This document shows positions 1 through 6,795 of a stretch of 64,000 nt of DNA, one piece after another. Positions within the stretch are counted from its first letter, which is position 1; the number at the start of each line of letters is the position of its first letter. The notes under the pieces are model-generated. The model saw nothing but the letters and a program-made list of their open reading frames with translations. It had not been told where the DNA came from and searched no databases. A program made the position numbers and the translations under genes. Source of the stretch: Actinomycetes bacterium. Its GTDB lineage: Bacteria; Actinomycetota; Actinomycetes; Actinomycetales; Microbacteriaceae. The stretch is from NCBI GenBank assembly GCA_023428065.1, contig JAEYZI010000087.1, positions 1-64,000 of the forward strand, written 5' to 3'.

Positions 1-704
1 CGATCACGCAGGAGACGCGCCACTGGCACGAGGACCGCGGGGTCACCTCCGCCGGTCGCCCCAAGTCGGATGCCGACGACTACCGCTACTTCCCCGAGCC
101 CGACCTGCTGCCGATCGAGCCGAGCCCTGAGCTCATCGAGAGCCTGCGTGCCGCGCTACCGGAGTCGCCGGCCGTGCGCCGTCGCCGCCTGCAGGAGGCG
201 TGGGGCTTCACCGACCTCGAGTTCCGCGACGTGAAGAACGCGGGGCTGCTCGTGGAGGTGGAGGAGACGGTGGCCGCGGGTGCGGCGCCGGCGCAGGCCC
301 GCAAGTGGTGGACGGGCGAGATCGCCCGCATCGCGAACACCCGATCCGTCGAGCCGAGTGAGCTCGTGTCGCCGCTGCACGTGTCGGAGCTCATCGCGCT
401 CGTCGAGACGGGTGAGCTGACCGACCGCCTCGCGCGTCAGGTGCTCGAGGGCGTGATCGAGGGCGAGGGGCGCCCGGCCGAGGTCGTCGAGAAGCGCGGC
501 CTCAAGGTGGTCTCCGACGACGGCGCCCTCATCGCCGCGATCGACGAGGCCCTCGCCGCCCAGCCTGACGTGCTCGAGAAGATCCGCGACGGCAAGGTGC
601 AGGCCGCCGGCGCCGTCATCGGCGCCGTCATGAAGGCCATGAAGGGCCAGGCGGATGCAGCCCGCGTGCGCGAGCTCGTGCTGGAGCGGGCGACGGCGGA
701 GTAG
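1..704 (+). CDS. gatB: Asp/Glu-tRNA amidotransferase subunit B, C-terminal part
   Basis: The frame is open from the left edge (codons start at position 3), so the gene begins outside the window and 233 C-terminal residues are visible. GatB works in the cytosolic GatCAB complex, which amidates misacylated Glu-tRNA(Gln) or Asp-tRNA(Asn). The conserved block DADDYRYFPEPDLLP lies near the visible N-terminus. It is followed by the helical tail domain typical of GatB (about residues 85-230), including the segment ending in MKAMKGQADAARVRELVLE. Codon use is the GC-rich type of the core genome. The stop at 702-704 lies only 30 bases from the lower-GC cassette, so the 3' side of gatB is a boundary between core and accessory DNA. 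Confidence 0.96.
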   Translation, partial: ITQETRHWHEDRGVTSAGRPKSDADDYRYFPEPDLLPIEPSPELIESLRAALPESPAVRRRRLQEAWGFTDLEFRDVKNAGLLVEVEETVAAGAAPAQARKWWTGEIARIANTRSVEPSELVSPLHVSELIALVETGELTDRLARQVLEGVIEGEGRPAEVVEKRGLKVVSDDGALIAAIDEALAAQPDVLEKIRDGKVQAAGAVIGAVMKAMKGQADAARVRELVLERATAE

Positions 705-733
705 CTGGTGTGCTCTGAGGCCTTCCCAGGGGG

Positions 734-1213
734 CTACCGAAGTCCGGCGTCGTCGAGCTTTCGTAGGAGGACACTGGCTACCGCGAGATGATCCAGGCAG
801 AGATCTGGAGAGTCGGTCACATCGGTGTCATGCCCGCGAGGATTGCGAATCCCGGATTGCGCCCCCGCAAACATATGGCGATAACCCTTCTGCTCATCGA
901 CCTCCGATTCAGAAACTCCTGCATTGAGTTGAAGCGTGGGGGCCGTCTCATTGAAGACGTCCATCATTAGGCCGAACCCGCTGCCGGCGCGACGTCCGGC
1001 CGCGCGCTTGACCTCTTGCTCCACGTACTTGAAGGCCTCGAACGCGGACTCGGCGTAGTAGCCGTCGTCGTACAGCCGACGCACCTTAGACGGAAGATCG
1101 GGATGGATGTTCCGCCAGTCGAACGGATGAATCTGCTCGACGTCGTCCGCTACTGCGTCCGTAAGCTCGTGGGCCGCGCGGACAATTGTCTCGAATCGCT
1201 CAAGACTGTTCAC
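734..1213 (-). CDS. TIGR02391 (Hypoth_Ymh) family protein with R-X4-H motif
   Basis: A 159-residue protein starting at a GTG. It matches the TIGR02391/Hypoth_Ymh pattern: HPDL near residue 37, then GYYAESAFEAFKYVEQEVK (about 51-69), a GLMMDVF block, and a terminal LDHLAVASVLLRKLDDA helix. Residues 123-128 read RNPRGH, an R-X4-H motif of the kind found at the RNase active site of HEPN toxins. That HEPN link is my inference from the motif and the all-helical look. The gene overlaps the end of the upstream DUF5343 gene by 14 bases, so the two are translationally coupled. Codon use is less GC-biased than in gatB. The family is recurrent in genomic islands. No specific function is known to me. Confidence 0.8.
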   Translation of the reverse strand: MNSLERFETIVRAAHELTDAVADDVEQIHPFDWRNIHPDLPSKVRRLYDDGYYAESAFEAFKYVEQEVKRAAGRRAGSGFGLMMDVFNETAPTLQLNAGVSESEVDEQKGYRHMFAGAQSGIRNPRGHDTDVTDSPDLCLDHLAVASVLLRKLDDAGLR

Positions 1214-1895
1214 GTTCGATCAAGTTCCTGCGGATGCTTGCGAAGATGGCGTCGTACGTCTCCGGGGTCCCATTCGCGGGAAGGTTGACCTCAATCCGCA
1301 CGCTTAGTCCGAACTCACCGGTGGTATCGCGCGACGGGGGCGACACAATTGGCGGTTGGTTGGTAGCCGCCGCCTTCCTCGCGGGTTTCGCAGGCCGCTT
1401 CGCGGCAGCGGCGGGTCGGCTTCGAGATCCCGCCCCGTTCGCTGGATCGCGCGGCGAGCCCACCTTGGGGTCTTCACCGTGTCCGCTGAATCCAGCCAGT
1501 GCGATGAAGGTTCCGGCTTGTCGCCCGCCGATCAACTCCGATGTCTTGTCCTTCTGCCGGAACCATGTCGTTAGCCGTCCGCGGTCGGTTCCCCACGCAT
1601 CCTCCCCGTACTCAGAGAAGAGGTCTTTGTAGGCCGCTCTGACAGCCTTCTCCATCCCCGACTTGAAGTCGTCGTCGCTCCCGAAGAAAGGCGCCACGGC
1701 GTCCTCCACACGGTTGCCCTCGTCGTCGATAAGCCCGATGAATCGCAACGTGTTGATGACGTATGACTCGTTTGCTGCGGCAATACCAAGTCTCTTCAGG
1801 AGTGCGGAGTCAACCGTTTGGGGGAAGCTCCTCCGGAATTGTTCGACGGCCTTGACGAGTCCGCCCACGGCCGGGTTGTACGGATAAGTCGCCAT
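1200..1895 (-). CDS. DUF5343 domain protein
   Basis: A 231-residue protein. The ATG at 1895 was chosen because the minus strand reads AAAGGAG seven bases before it and the family's typical start (MATYPYNPAVGGLVKAVEQF) follows. The N-terminal half (residues 1-100) has the DUF5343 signature, including FRRSFPQTVDSALLKRLGIA and NTLRFIGLIDDEGN, and looks like a winged-helix fold. A basic, Ala/Pro-rich linker (about 145-190) precedes a C-terminal segment with the sequence TYDAIFASIRRNLI. The biochemical role is unknown. It is the first gene of a two-gene minus-strand operon with the TIGR02391 gene and is divergent from the RelA/SpoT-domain gene, so it may be a DNA-binding or specificity partner of this cassette (inference). 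Confidence 0.78.
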   Translation of the reverse strand: MATYPYNPAVGGLVKAVEQFRRSFPQTVDSALLKRLGIAAANESYVINTLRFIGLIDDEGNRVEDAVAPFFGSDDDFKSGMEKAVRAAYKDLFSEYGEDAWGTDRGRLTTWFRQKDKTSELIGGRQAGTFIALAGFSGHGEDPKVGSPRDPANGAGSRSRPAAAAKRPAKPARKAAATNQPPIVSPPSRDTTGEFGLSVRIEVNLPANGTPETYDAIFASIRRNLIEREQS

Positions 1896-2037
1896 CGGAA
1901 GGCTCCTTTCAGGTGGCGAGAAGATATCAGCAATCAACGGATCTCTGCACGAGTAGCTTTCTGCTGTGCCTACCAGCCCCCCGATGTGACTCCACGGCGG
2001 CTGATACTTGGGCCGCAGGATGGCCGAGGAGGTGCGA

Positions 2038-3339
2038 ATGGGCGTCATCGACGATTTCGTAAGTGAGTACGAACGAGAGTTCGACTATTGGGAAGCATTG
2101 GCGCGAACGGCGCGAGGCCTGCTTGAAGCGGAGCTCGGTAGTTCTGGCATTCGTGCAATCGTGACGAGTCGGGCGAAGTCCGTCGAGCGACTGCTCGGCA
2201 AGCTCCAAGCGCGCAATCGGAGCAAGAGTTACGACTCGCTCGCCGAGATTCGACGCGACATTGCGGATCTCGCAGGAGTCCGGGTTGCCCTTTACTTCCC
2301 TGGCCAGATGAGTGAGGTCGAAAACGTAGTTCGCCAGCTCTTCCTGGTCCGCGGATTCAAGCGGTTTCCGTCGGAGGTTCAGGGTCAGTCGAGGGGGCCT
2401 TCGCGTGCAGAAGCTCGCGCCAAGAGGTTCTCCGGCTATGGGGCCAGGCACTTCCGTGTGGAGATTCCTGAGTCCCGGCTCAGCGCCGGAGAGATTCGAT
2501 ACTCCTCGGCCCCGATCGAGATTCAGGTCGCCTCTGTCTTGATGCACGCGTGGTCCGAGGTTGAGCATGACTTGGTCTACAAGCCGCTTGAGGGCGCACT
2601 CTCGGCATCCGAGTACGCGCTCCTCGACCAGCTAAACGGCCTGATGCTCGCCGGGGAGATCGCTCTGGAGCAACTTCAGAAGGCTGGTGACGCTCGCGTC
2701 GCTTCGACCGACACGACCTTCCGCAACCACTATGAACTCGCGGAATTCTTGCGAACGCGGCTTGCTGGCCTGGGCAAGGAACTGACAGACGCCACCCTAG
2801 GTCGCGTGGACGTGCTGTCTGAGTACTTAGAGGAGCAAGGCGTCGCAACGGCGACCTCAGTTGAGCCCTATTTGAGTCTGCTCGAGCGCGATTTCGAGCA
2901 TCGGCCCGTTGCCGCCCAACTCGCCGACCTCATGCTGTCCGGGAACCAATCGCGTTACAACGCCTTTTTGAAAGCGGCAACGGCCGTGCGGTATCCAAGC
3001 CGTCGGCGAGTGCCGGTCGACAACGCAACGATTGGAGCGCCATACAGCGCCGCCGTCGGCAAGTTTGTTGTGGCCTGGGTGCTGTTCGAGGCGCTGATGA
3101 ATTCGCTTCTGCCATCGGACGGACCCCAGCATCCCCCAGTTCCCGTCCTTCTCGGGCAGCTACGCGCCCGTGACCTGGTTCTTGAGCAGGAGTATGAGCA
3201 ACTCACGACACTCCGCAACCTGCGAAACCGCGTTGTCCATGGGGCAGCTCGCGATATCACGTCTGAGGAACTGTCCGAGGCGGCAGTCTTACTTCAAGAG
3301 GTCACGGCCCAGATTCGCCGTAGGGCCGAAATGGGGTGA
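2038..3339 (+). CDS. RelA/SpoT-domain protein with C-terminal HEPN-like segment
   Basis: A 433-residue protein. ATG 2038 is preferred over upstream TTG/ATG codons because AGGAGGT sits at 2027-2033. Residues about 40-185 carry the (p)ppGpp-synthetase pattern: SRAKSVERLLGK (R45, K47, S48, K55), DIADLAGVRV (74-83), GYGARHF (133-139), EIQV (E161, the probable metal-binding acid) and HAWSEVEHDLVYK (170-182). There is no HD hydrolase domain and no TGS/ACT region, so this resembles a small alarmone synthetase, not a full-length Rel. The remaining 250 residues are helical and end with LRNLRNRVVHG, where R396 and H401 form an R-X4-H motif. Codon use is atypical and includes a rare TTA leucine codon near 2827. 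The product could be a ppGpp, ppApp or tRNA-pyrophosphorylating toxin; nothing visible decides between these. Confidence 0.85.
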   Translation: MGVIDDFVSEYEREFDYWEALARTARGLLEAELGSSGIRAIVTSRAKSVERLLGKLQARNRSKSYDSLAEIRRDIADLAGVRVALYFPGQMSEVENVVRQLFLVRGFKRFPSEVQGQSRGPSRAEARAKRFSGYGARHFRVEIPESRLSAGEIRYSSAPIEIQVASVLMHAWSEVEHDLVYKPLEGALSASEYALLDQLNGLMLAGEIALEQLQKAGDARVASTDTTFRNHYELAEFLRTRLAGLGKELTDATLGRVDVLSEYLEEQGVATATSVEPYLSLLERDFEHRPVAAQLADLMLSGNQSRYNAFLKAATAVRYPSRRRVPVDNATIGAPYSAAVGKFVVAWVLFEALMNSLLPSDGPQHPPVPVLLGQLRARDLVLEQEYEQLTTLRNLRNRVVHGAARDITSEELSEAAVLLQEVTAQIRRRAEMG

Positions 3340-3366
3340 TGGCGGTTCGCAGCCTTGGTCCAGGCC

Positions 3367-3582
3367 TCAGCTGAGCTCCTCGTACTCGTACCCATCCCGC
3401 ACGATCTCGTTGAAGTAGCGGCCCTTGCTGTCGGCGCGCAGCAGCGCGCGGTAGACGAAGTCCGGCACGTCGTCGTAGCGGTAGACCCGCTCGTTGGTGA
3501 AACGGATGTCGAGCCGCTCGCGGCGCGGGTCGTAGCGGATCGCGGAGATCGTCTCCGAGTCGAGGATCTCGATCCAGGTCAT
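3367..3582 (-). CDS. KTSC domain protein
   Basis: A 71-residue protein. ATG 3582 is chosen because MTWIEILDSETISAIRYD is where the KTSC pattern begins. The domain covers nearly the whole chain: a first strand with the SETISAIRYD segment, then LDIRFTNERVYRYDDVPDFVYRAL, then an SKGRYFNEIVR end. KTSC domains are small beta-rich modules, sometimes fused to lysyl-tRNA synthetase, with no settled biochemical role. The gene points toward the 3' end of the RelA/SpoT-domain gene (28 bases between stops) and has normal high-GC codon use, so it marks the right edge of the accessory cassette. A 14-base AT-rich palindrome lies 39 bases upstream of its start. Confidence 0.75.
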   Translation of the reverse strand: MTWIEILDSETISAIRYDPRRERLDIRFTNERVYRYDDVPDFVYRALLRADSKGRYFNEIVRDGYEYEELS

Positions 3583-3620
3583 CTGGCAATGATGCGGGAG
3601 GGCGCGGGGGAGGGATAGGG

Positions 3621-3634
3621 AAGATTGCAATCTT
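3621..3634. promoter_or_regulatory. AT-rich 14-bp perfect palindrome
   Basis: AAGATTGCAATCTT reads identically on both strands in an otherwise very GC-rich stretch, upstream of the minus-strand KTSC gene. Palindromes of this size and composition are often operators, but no cognate regulator gene is adjacent. The role is unproven. Confidence 0.35.
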
Positions 3635-3642
3635 GCTCCGCT

Positions 3643-3728
3643 GTTGGCAGGCGTGCGCGGGTTTCGATACGCGTCGCGTCGCGCGCGAAGCGCGCGGCGC
3701 GGCGCTACTCAACCAGCGAGTTGGCAGG
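3643..3728. repeat. Short intergenic repeat element with 9-bp flanking direct repeats
   Basis: GTTGGCAGG occurs at 3643-3651 and again at 3720-3728, bracketing a 68-base body. The body begins near GGGTTTCGATACGC, has a self-complementary CGCGCGAAGCGCGCG core and ends GCTACTCAACCAGCGA. The TTTCGATACGC...CTACTCAACCAG arrangement resembles a dispersed intergenic element that I recall from Microbacteriaceae genomes; that is memory, not a search. The flanking direct repeats look like a target-site duplication, but a 9-base match could be chance. Confidence 0.5.
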
Positions 3729-3785
3729 GGCGGAGGGCGAGGGGCGGCCCTCGACGTGCGAGCAGGTGGCGGGCATCATGGGCGC

Positions 3786-4142
3786 ATGAGCGACGGCGCT
3801 GCAGCGGTCGAGGCCTACATCGCGGGGTTCGAGCCCGCCATCCAGGAGCGGATGCGGGCCGTGCGGTCCGCGATCCTCGCCGAGGTGCCGGGCGGGGAGG
3901 AGCGGATGCGCTACGACATCGCCGCGGTGATGCTCGGCGGGCGGTACGCGCTGCACTACGCCGGGTGGAAGAAGCACATCGGGCTCTACCCCGTGCCAGC
4001 GCTGCCGGAGCCGCTCGAGAGTGAGGTGGCGCCGCTGCGCTCGGCCAAGGACACGGTCTTGCTCAAGCACGCCCACCCGCTGCCGGATGAGCTCATCCGC
4101 CGCATCGCGCGCGCCATCGTCGAGCTGCGGGGCCGCGCATGA
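3786..4142 (+). CDS. DUF1801 (YdhG/iron-chaperone-like) protein
   Basis: A 118-residue cytosolic protein with the DUF1801 pattern: VEAYIAGFEPAIQERMRAVRSAI at residues 8-30, then MRYDIAAVMLGGRYALHYAGWKK, HIGLYP, and a C-terminal DTVLLKHAHPLPDELIRRIAR segment. The family has a YdhG-like alpha/beta fold and is usually annotated as a putative iron chaperone or hypothetical. ATG 3786 is chosen because the conserved region starts there. A CATCAT hexamer (3774-3779) ends exactly six bases before it, a spacing that recurs at many genes here. The stop overlaps the ATG of the next gene (ATGA at 4139-4142), so the two are co-translated. Confidence 0.75.
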   Translation: MSDGAAAVEAYIAGFEPAIQERMRAVRSAILAEVPGGEERMRYDIAAVMLGGRYALHYAGWKKHIGLYPVPALPEPLESEVAPLRSAKDTVLLKHAHPLPDELIRRIARAIVELRGRA

Positions 4143-4837
4143 CCGACAAGATCGACCTCAAGCGCCACGTGCACGGCTACGCCGCGAAGGCGGGGCAGTT
4201 CCGCATCCTCGAGGTGGCGCCGGCCGCGTTCCTCATGATCGACGGCCAGGGCGACCCGAACACGCGCGTGTTCGCGGAGGCGGTCGAGGCGCTCTACCCG
4301 CTCGCCTACACGATCAAGTTCGCGACCAAACGCGAGCTCGGCCGCGACTACGGGGTGGCGCCGCTCGAGGGGCTGTGGTGGTCCGACGACATGGCGGCCT
4401 TCACCGCGCACCGCGACAAGGCCCGGTGGAGCTGGACGCTCATGATCCTGCAGCCCGACTGGATCGGCGCGGGTGTGGTCGACGCCGCACGGAATGCCGT
4501 GCGCGCGAAGGGTGCGCCGCCGCGCCTCGACGACATCCGCTTCGAGGTGTTCGACGAGGGGCTGTGCGTGCAGACCCTGCACATCGGCTCGTTCGACGAC
4601 GAGGGCCCGGTGCTCGCGCGCATGCACGACGAGTTCATCCCCGCGGAGGGTCTGCGGATGACGGGTCGCCACCACGAGATCTACCTGAGCGAGCCGCGCC
4701 GCACCGCCCCGCAGAAGCTGCGCACCATCCTGCGCCAGCCCGTCGAGCGAGAGCCCGTCGAGCGAGAGCCCGTCGCGCGTAGCAGCCCCGCGCGGACGCG
4801 CCAGAATGGGAAAGCGGGCGAGCCGCCCGAACGCTGA
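4139..4837 (+). CDS. GyrI-like small-molecule-binding domain protein
   Basis: A 232-residue protein resembling GyrI-like proteins: an EVAPAAFLMIDGQGDPNTRVF start of the ligand domain, AVEALYPLAYTIKFATKRE, PLEGLWWSDD, and DEGLCVQTLHIGSFDDEGPVL near the end. Such domains share the SOUL/GyrI fold and bind hydrophobic or cationic small molecules; some protect gyrase or hydrolyse cyclopropanoids. No DNA-binding domain is fused. It overlaps the DUF1801 gene by four bases. The C-terminal tail contains the in-frame repeat EPVEREPVEREPVA, encoded by a 15-base tandem repeat at 4739-4768, and looks disordered. The ligand cannot be told from sequence. Confidence 0.75.
   Translation: MTDKIDLKRHVHGYAAKAGQFRILEVAPAAFLMIDGQGDPNTRVFAEAVEALYPLAYTIKFATKRELGRDYGVAPLEGLWWSDDMAAFTAHRDKARWSWTLMILQPDWIGAGVVDAARNAVRAKGAPPRLDDIRFEVFDEGLCVQTLHIGSFDDEGPVLARMHDEFIPAEGLRMTGRHHEIYLSEPRRTAPQKLRTILRQPVEREPVEREPVARSSPARTRQNGKAGEPPER
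4739..4768 (+). repeat. Two tandem copies of a 15-bp unit in the GyrI-like gene
   Basis: CCCGTCGAGCGAGAG occurs at 4739-4753 and 4754-4768, followed by a degenerate third start. Because the unit is 15 bases it adds five residues (PVERE) per copy without a frame change, so copy number could vary by slippage. Confidence 0.8.
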
Positions 4838-4848
4838 ACGGGGGAGAG

Positions 4849-5673
4849 ATGGCCATCGCGCGTCTGCACGACGTCTCGGGACGGGTGGTGCTCATCACGG
4901 GCGCCGCCCGCGGCATGGGGCTGCTCTACGCCCGCTATGCCCTCGACGAGGGCGCCCGCACGGTGCTCGGGTGGGATGCCGACGGGGCCGCGCTCGCCGA
5001 GGTCGCCTCCGAACTGGGGGACCGCTTCTCGCCCACCGTCGTCGACCTCACCGACACGGATGCCATCGAAGCCGCGGCCGCCGCGGCGATCGAGAACCAC
5101 GGCGCCCCCGACATCCTCATCAACAACGCCGGCATCGTGCGCGGCAAGCTCTTCGTGGAGCACACGCGCGCCGACATCGACGCGACGATCGACGTGAACC
5201 TGCTCGCCCCCATGCACCTCACGCGGGCCCTGCTGCCCGCGATGCTCGAGGCTCCCGAGGGGCGCCGCATCATGAACATCGCGAGCGCCGCCGGCCTGCT
5301 CGCGAACCCCCGGATGAGCGTCTACGCGTCGAGCAAGTGGGGGCTCGTCGGGTGGAGCGACTCGCTGCGCCTCGAGCTCGAGCACACCGGCATCGGCGTC
5401 ACCACCGTGTGCCCGTCCTACGTCGCGACGGGGATGTTCGCGGGGGCCCGCGGCCCGCGCTTCACGCCCGTGCTGTCGCCCGAGCGCATCGCATCCGCCG
5501 CGTGGAAGGCCATGAAGCGCGCGAAGCCGTTCCTGCTGATGCCCGCGATGGTGCACGTGAGCAAGGTCGGTCGCGGCCTGCTGCCGCCCCGCGCGTGGGA
5601 CACCGTGGGCGGGCGCTGGTTCCGCGTCTACAGCTCGATGGACGAGTTCACGGGGCGTCCGGACGCGCGCTGA
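4849..5673 (+). CDS. SDR family NAD(P)-dependent oxidoreductase
   Basis: A 274-residue classical short-chain dehydrogenase/reductase. It shows the TGAARGMG glycine motif (about residues 18-25), the NNAG motif (about 90-93), a catalytic Ser in the NIASAAG segment and the YASSK active-site motif (about 162-166). A D-D pattern after the second strand (GWDADG) points to NAD(H) rather than NADP(H) preference. A purine-rich GGGGGAG precedes the ATG. It follows the GyrI-like gene by 11 bases in the same direction and is convergent with the SorC regulator. The substrate is unknown. The hydrophobic C-terminal part (FLLMPAMVHVSKVGRGLLP) is common in SDRs acting on lipids or steroids, which is only a hint. 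Confidence 0.88.
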   Translation: MAIARLHDVSGRVVLITGAARGMGLLYARYALDEGARTVLGWDADGAALAEVASELGDRFSPTVVDLTDTDAIEAAAAAAIENHGAPDILINNAGIVRGKLFVEHTRADIDATIDVNLLAPMHLTRALLPAMLEAPEGRRIMNIASAAGLLANPRMSVYASSKWGLVGWSDSLRLELEHTGIGVTTVCPSYVATGMFAGARGPRFTPVLSPERIASAAWKAMKRAKPFLLMPAMVHVSKVGRGLLPPRAWDTVGGRWFRVYSSMDEFTGRPDAR

Positions 5674-5737
5674 GGCGTCTCATTCCCCGCCGCGACCCGC
5701 TCGGTTGTGATCGGCGCGGGCTCCGATGTGCGGGTTC

Positions 5738-6676
5738 TCAGGCGTTCGCGAGCGCGAAACGGGCCGTCTCCGCATCCGTCACGAGGATGTCGACGAGTCC
5801 CGCGCGCAGCGCCGCGAGCACAGCGCGCTGCTTGGCTGCGCCGCCGGCCACCACGAGCTTCGTCGGGACGCGCTGCAGCTGCTCGAGCGAGATGCCCACC
5901 ATGCGGCCGTCGAGCACGTCGAGCGGGTTGCCGTCACCGTCGAGCAGGGTCGTGCCGATCTCGGCGACGACGCCGTGTGCCGTCACCTCGTCGAGTTCGC
6001 CGAGGAGGCGCAGCTGGTCGGCGAGCATCGCCGCGTCCGGCCAGCCGCCCACGGTGAGCACCGCCCGGTCGAGCCGATCCATGCGCTTGAGCGCCTGCTT
6101 CACAGCGGGCTGCGCGGCGATCATCTCGCCCGCGCGCGCATCGGTCGCGATGAACGGCGCGTGGAGCGGGAACATGCGCCCCTTCGACACGCTGCTGAGG
6201 GTGATGACGGCCCGCATGATGTCGTTCGCGTCGGTCGACGCGACGCCCGTGAGCTGCACGACGTCGCACGTGGGCAGGTCGGTCGTCTGGGAGCACATCT
6301 CGAGGATCGTGCGGCCCGCCGCGAGGCCCACGATGTCGTCCTCGTAGACCACCTGCGGGAAGATCTTGGCCGCGACGCTCGCGATCGTCGAGCGGGTGTG
6401 CTCGAGCGTGTCGGTGGGCGGGATGACGGCGTAGGCGCCGGCGAGCTTGAAGGCCGCGCCGAGCTCGTTCGAGAGTCGCACGTCGATGGGATCGGAGATC
6501 TTCGCGACCACCTCGACGAGCTGCTCCTCGCGGGCGCGACGGATCATCCGTCCCACCATGAAGCGGGAGACCCCGAGCTCCTCGGCGATCTCCACAGTCG
6601 AGCGCCCATGCTCCAGATGCTGCAGCGCCGCGTAGATGTACCGCACCTGCTCGTCGATGCCCAGATCTTTGCCCAT
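5738..6676 (-). CDS. SorC/DeoR-type sugar-binding transcriptional regulator
   Basis: A 312-residue regulator. The N-terminal helix-turn-helix (about residues 8-55) reads YIYAALQHLEHGRSTVEIAE, then LGVSRFMVGRMIRRAREE. The rest is the SorC sugar-phosphate-binding domain, with VGLAAGRTI, VVQLTGV, HAPFIAT and GGAAKQRAVLAALRAGLVDILVTD, the last being the effector-site region of the family. SorC proteins bind phosphorylated sugars and control their uptake operons. It is divergent from the ABC importer operon, and dyads in the shared 119-base promoter region are candidate operators. ATG 6676 is used; a TTG nine bases upstream is also possible. Confidence 0.9.
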   Translation of the reverse strand: MGKDLGIDEQVRYIYAALQHLEHGRSTVEIAEELGVSRFMVGRMIRRAREEQLVEVVAKISDPIDVRLSNELGAAFKLAGAYAVIPPTDTLEHTRSTIASVAAKIFPQVVYEDDIVGLAAGRTILEMCSQTTDLPTCDVVQLTGVASTDANDIMRAVITLSSVSKGRMFPLHAPFIATDARAGEMIAAQPAVKQALKRMDRLDRAVLTVGGWPDAAMLADQLRLLGELDEVTAHGVVAEIGTTLLDGDGNPLDVLDGRMVGISLEQLQRVPTKLVVAGGAAKQRAVLAALRAGLVDILVTDAETARFALANA

Positions 6677-6691
6677 CCGCTGCAACCTAGC

Positions 6692-6732
6692 GACTTTCCG
6701 CGCCTTGGCGAAAGTCCTTGCTCACCTGAGCA
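6692..6732. promoter_or_regulatory. Candidate SorC-regulator operators in the divergent promoter
   Basis: Two inverted repeats lie between the regulator and the importer: GACTTTC (6692-6698) with GAAAGTC (6710-6716), and TGCTCA-CC-TGAGCA (6719-6732). Downstream, TAGGCT at 6761-6766 is a plausible -10 box for the importer, placing the dyads around its -35 region. Operator assignment is inferred from position. Confidence 0.5.
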
Positions 6733-6795
6733 GCGATTCGGCTCTGGCGAGCGAGTTGCTTAGGCTGACCGGCACGAGATTTTTCGGAGGCAGCT

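Noticed and set aside
1896..2048. N-terminal extension of the DUF5343 gene to 2048
   Set aside because: It would overlap the start of the divergent RelA/SpoT-domain gene and lacks the ribosome binding site present at ATG 1895. The family similarity begins at MATYPYNP.
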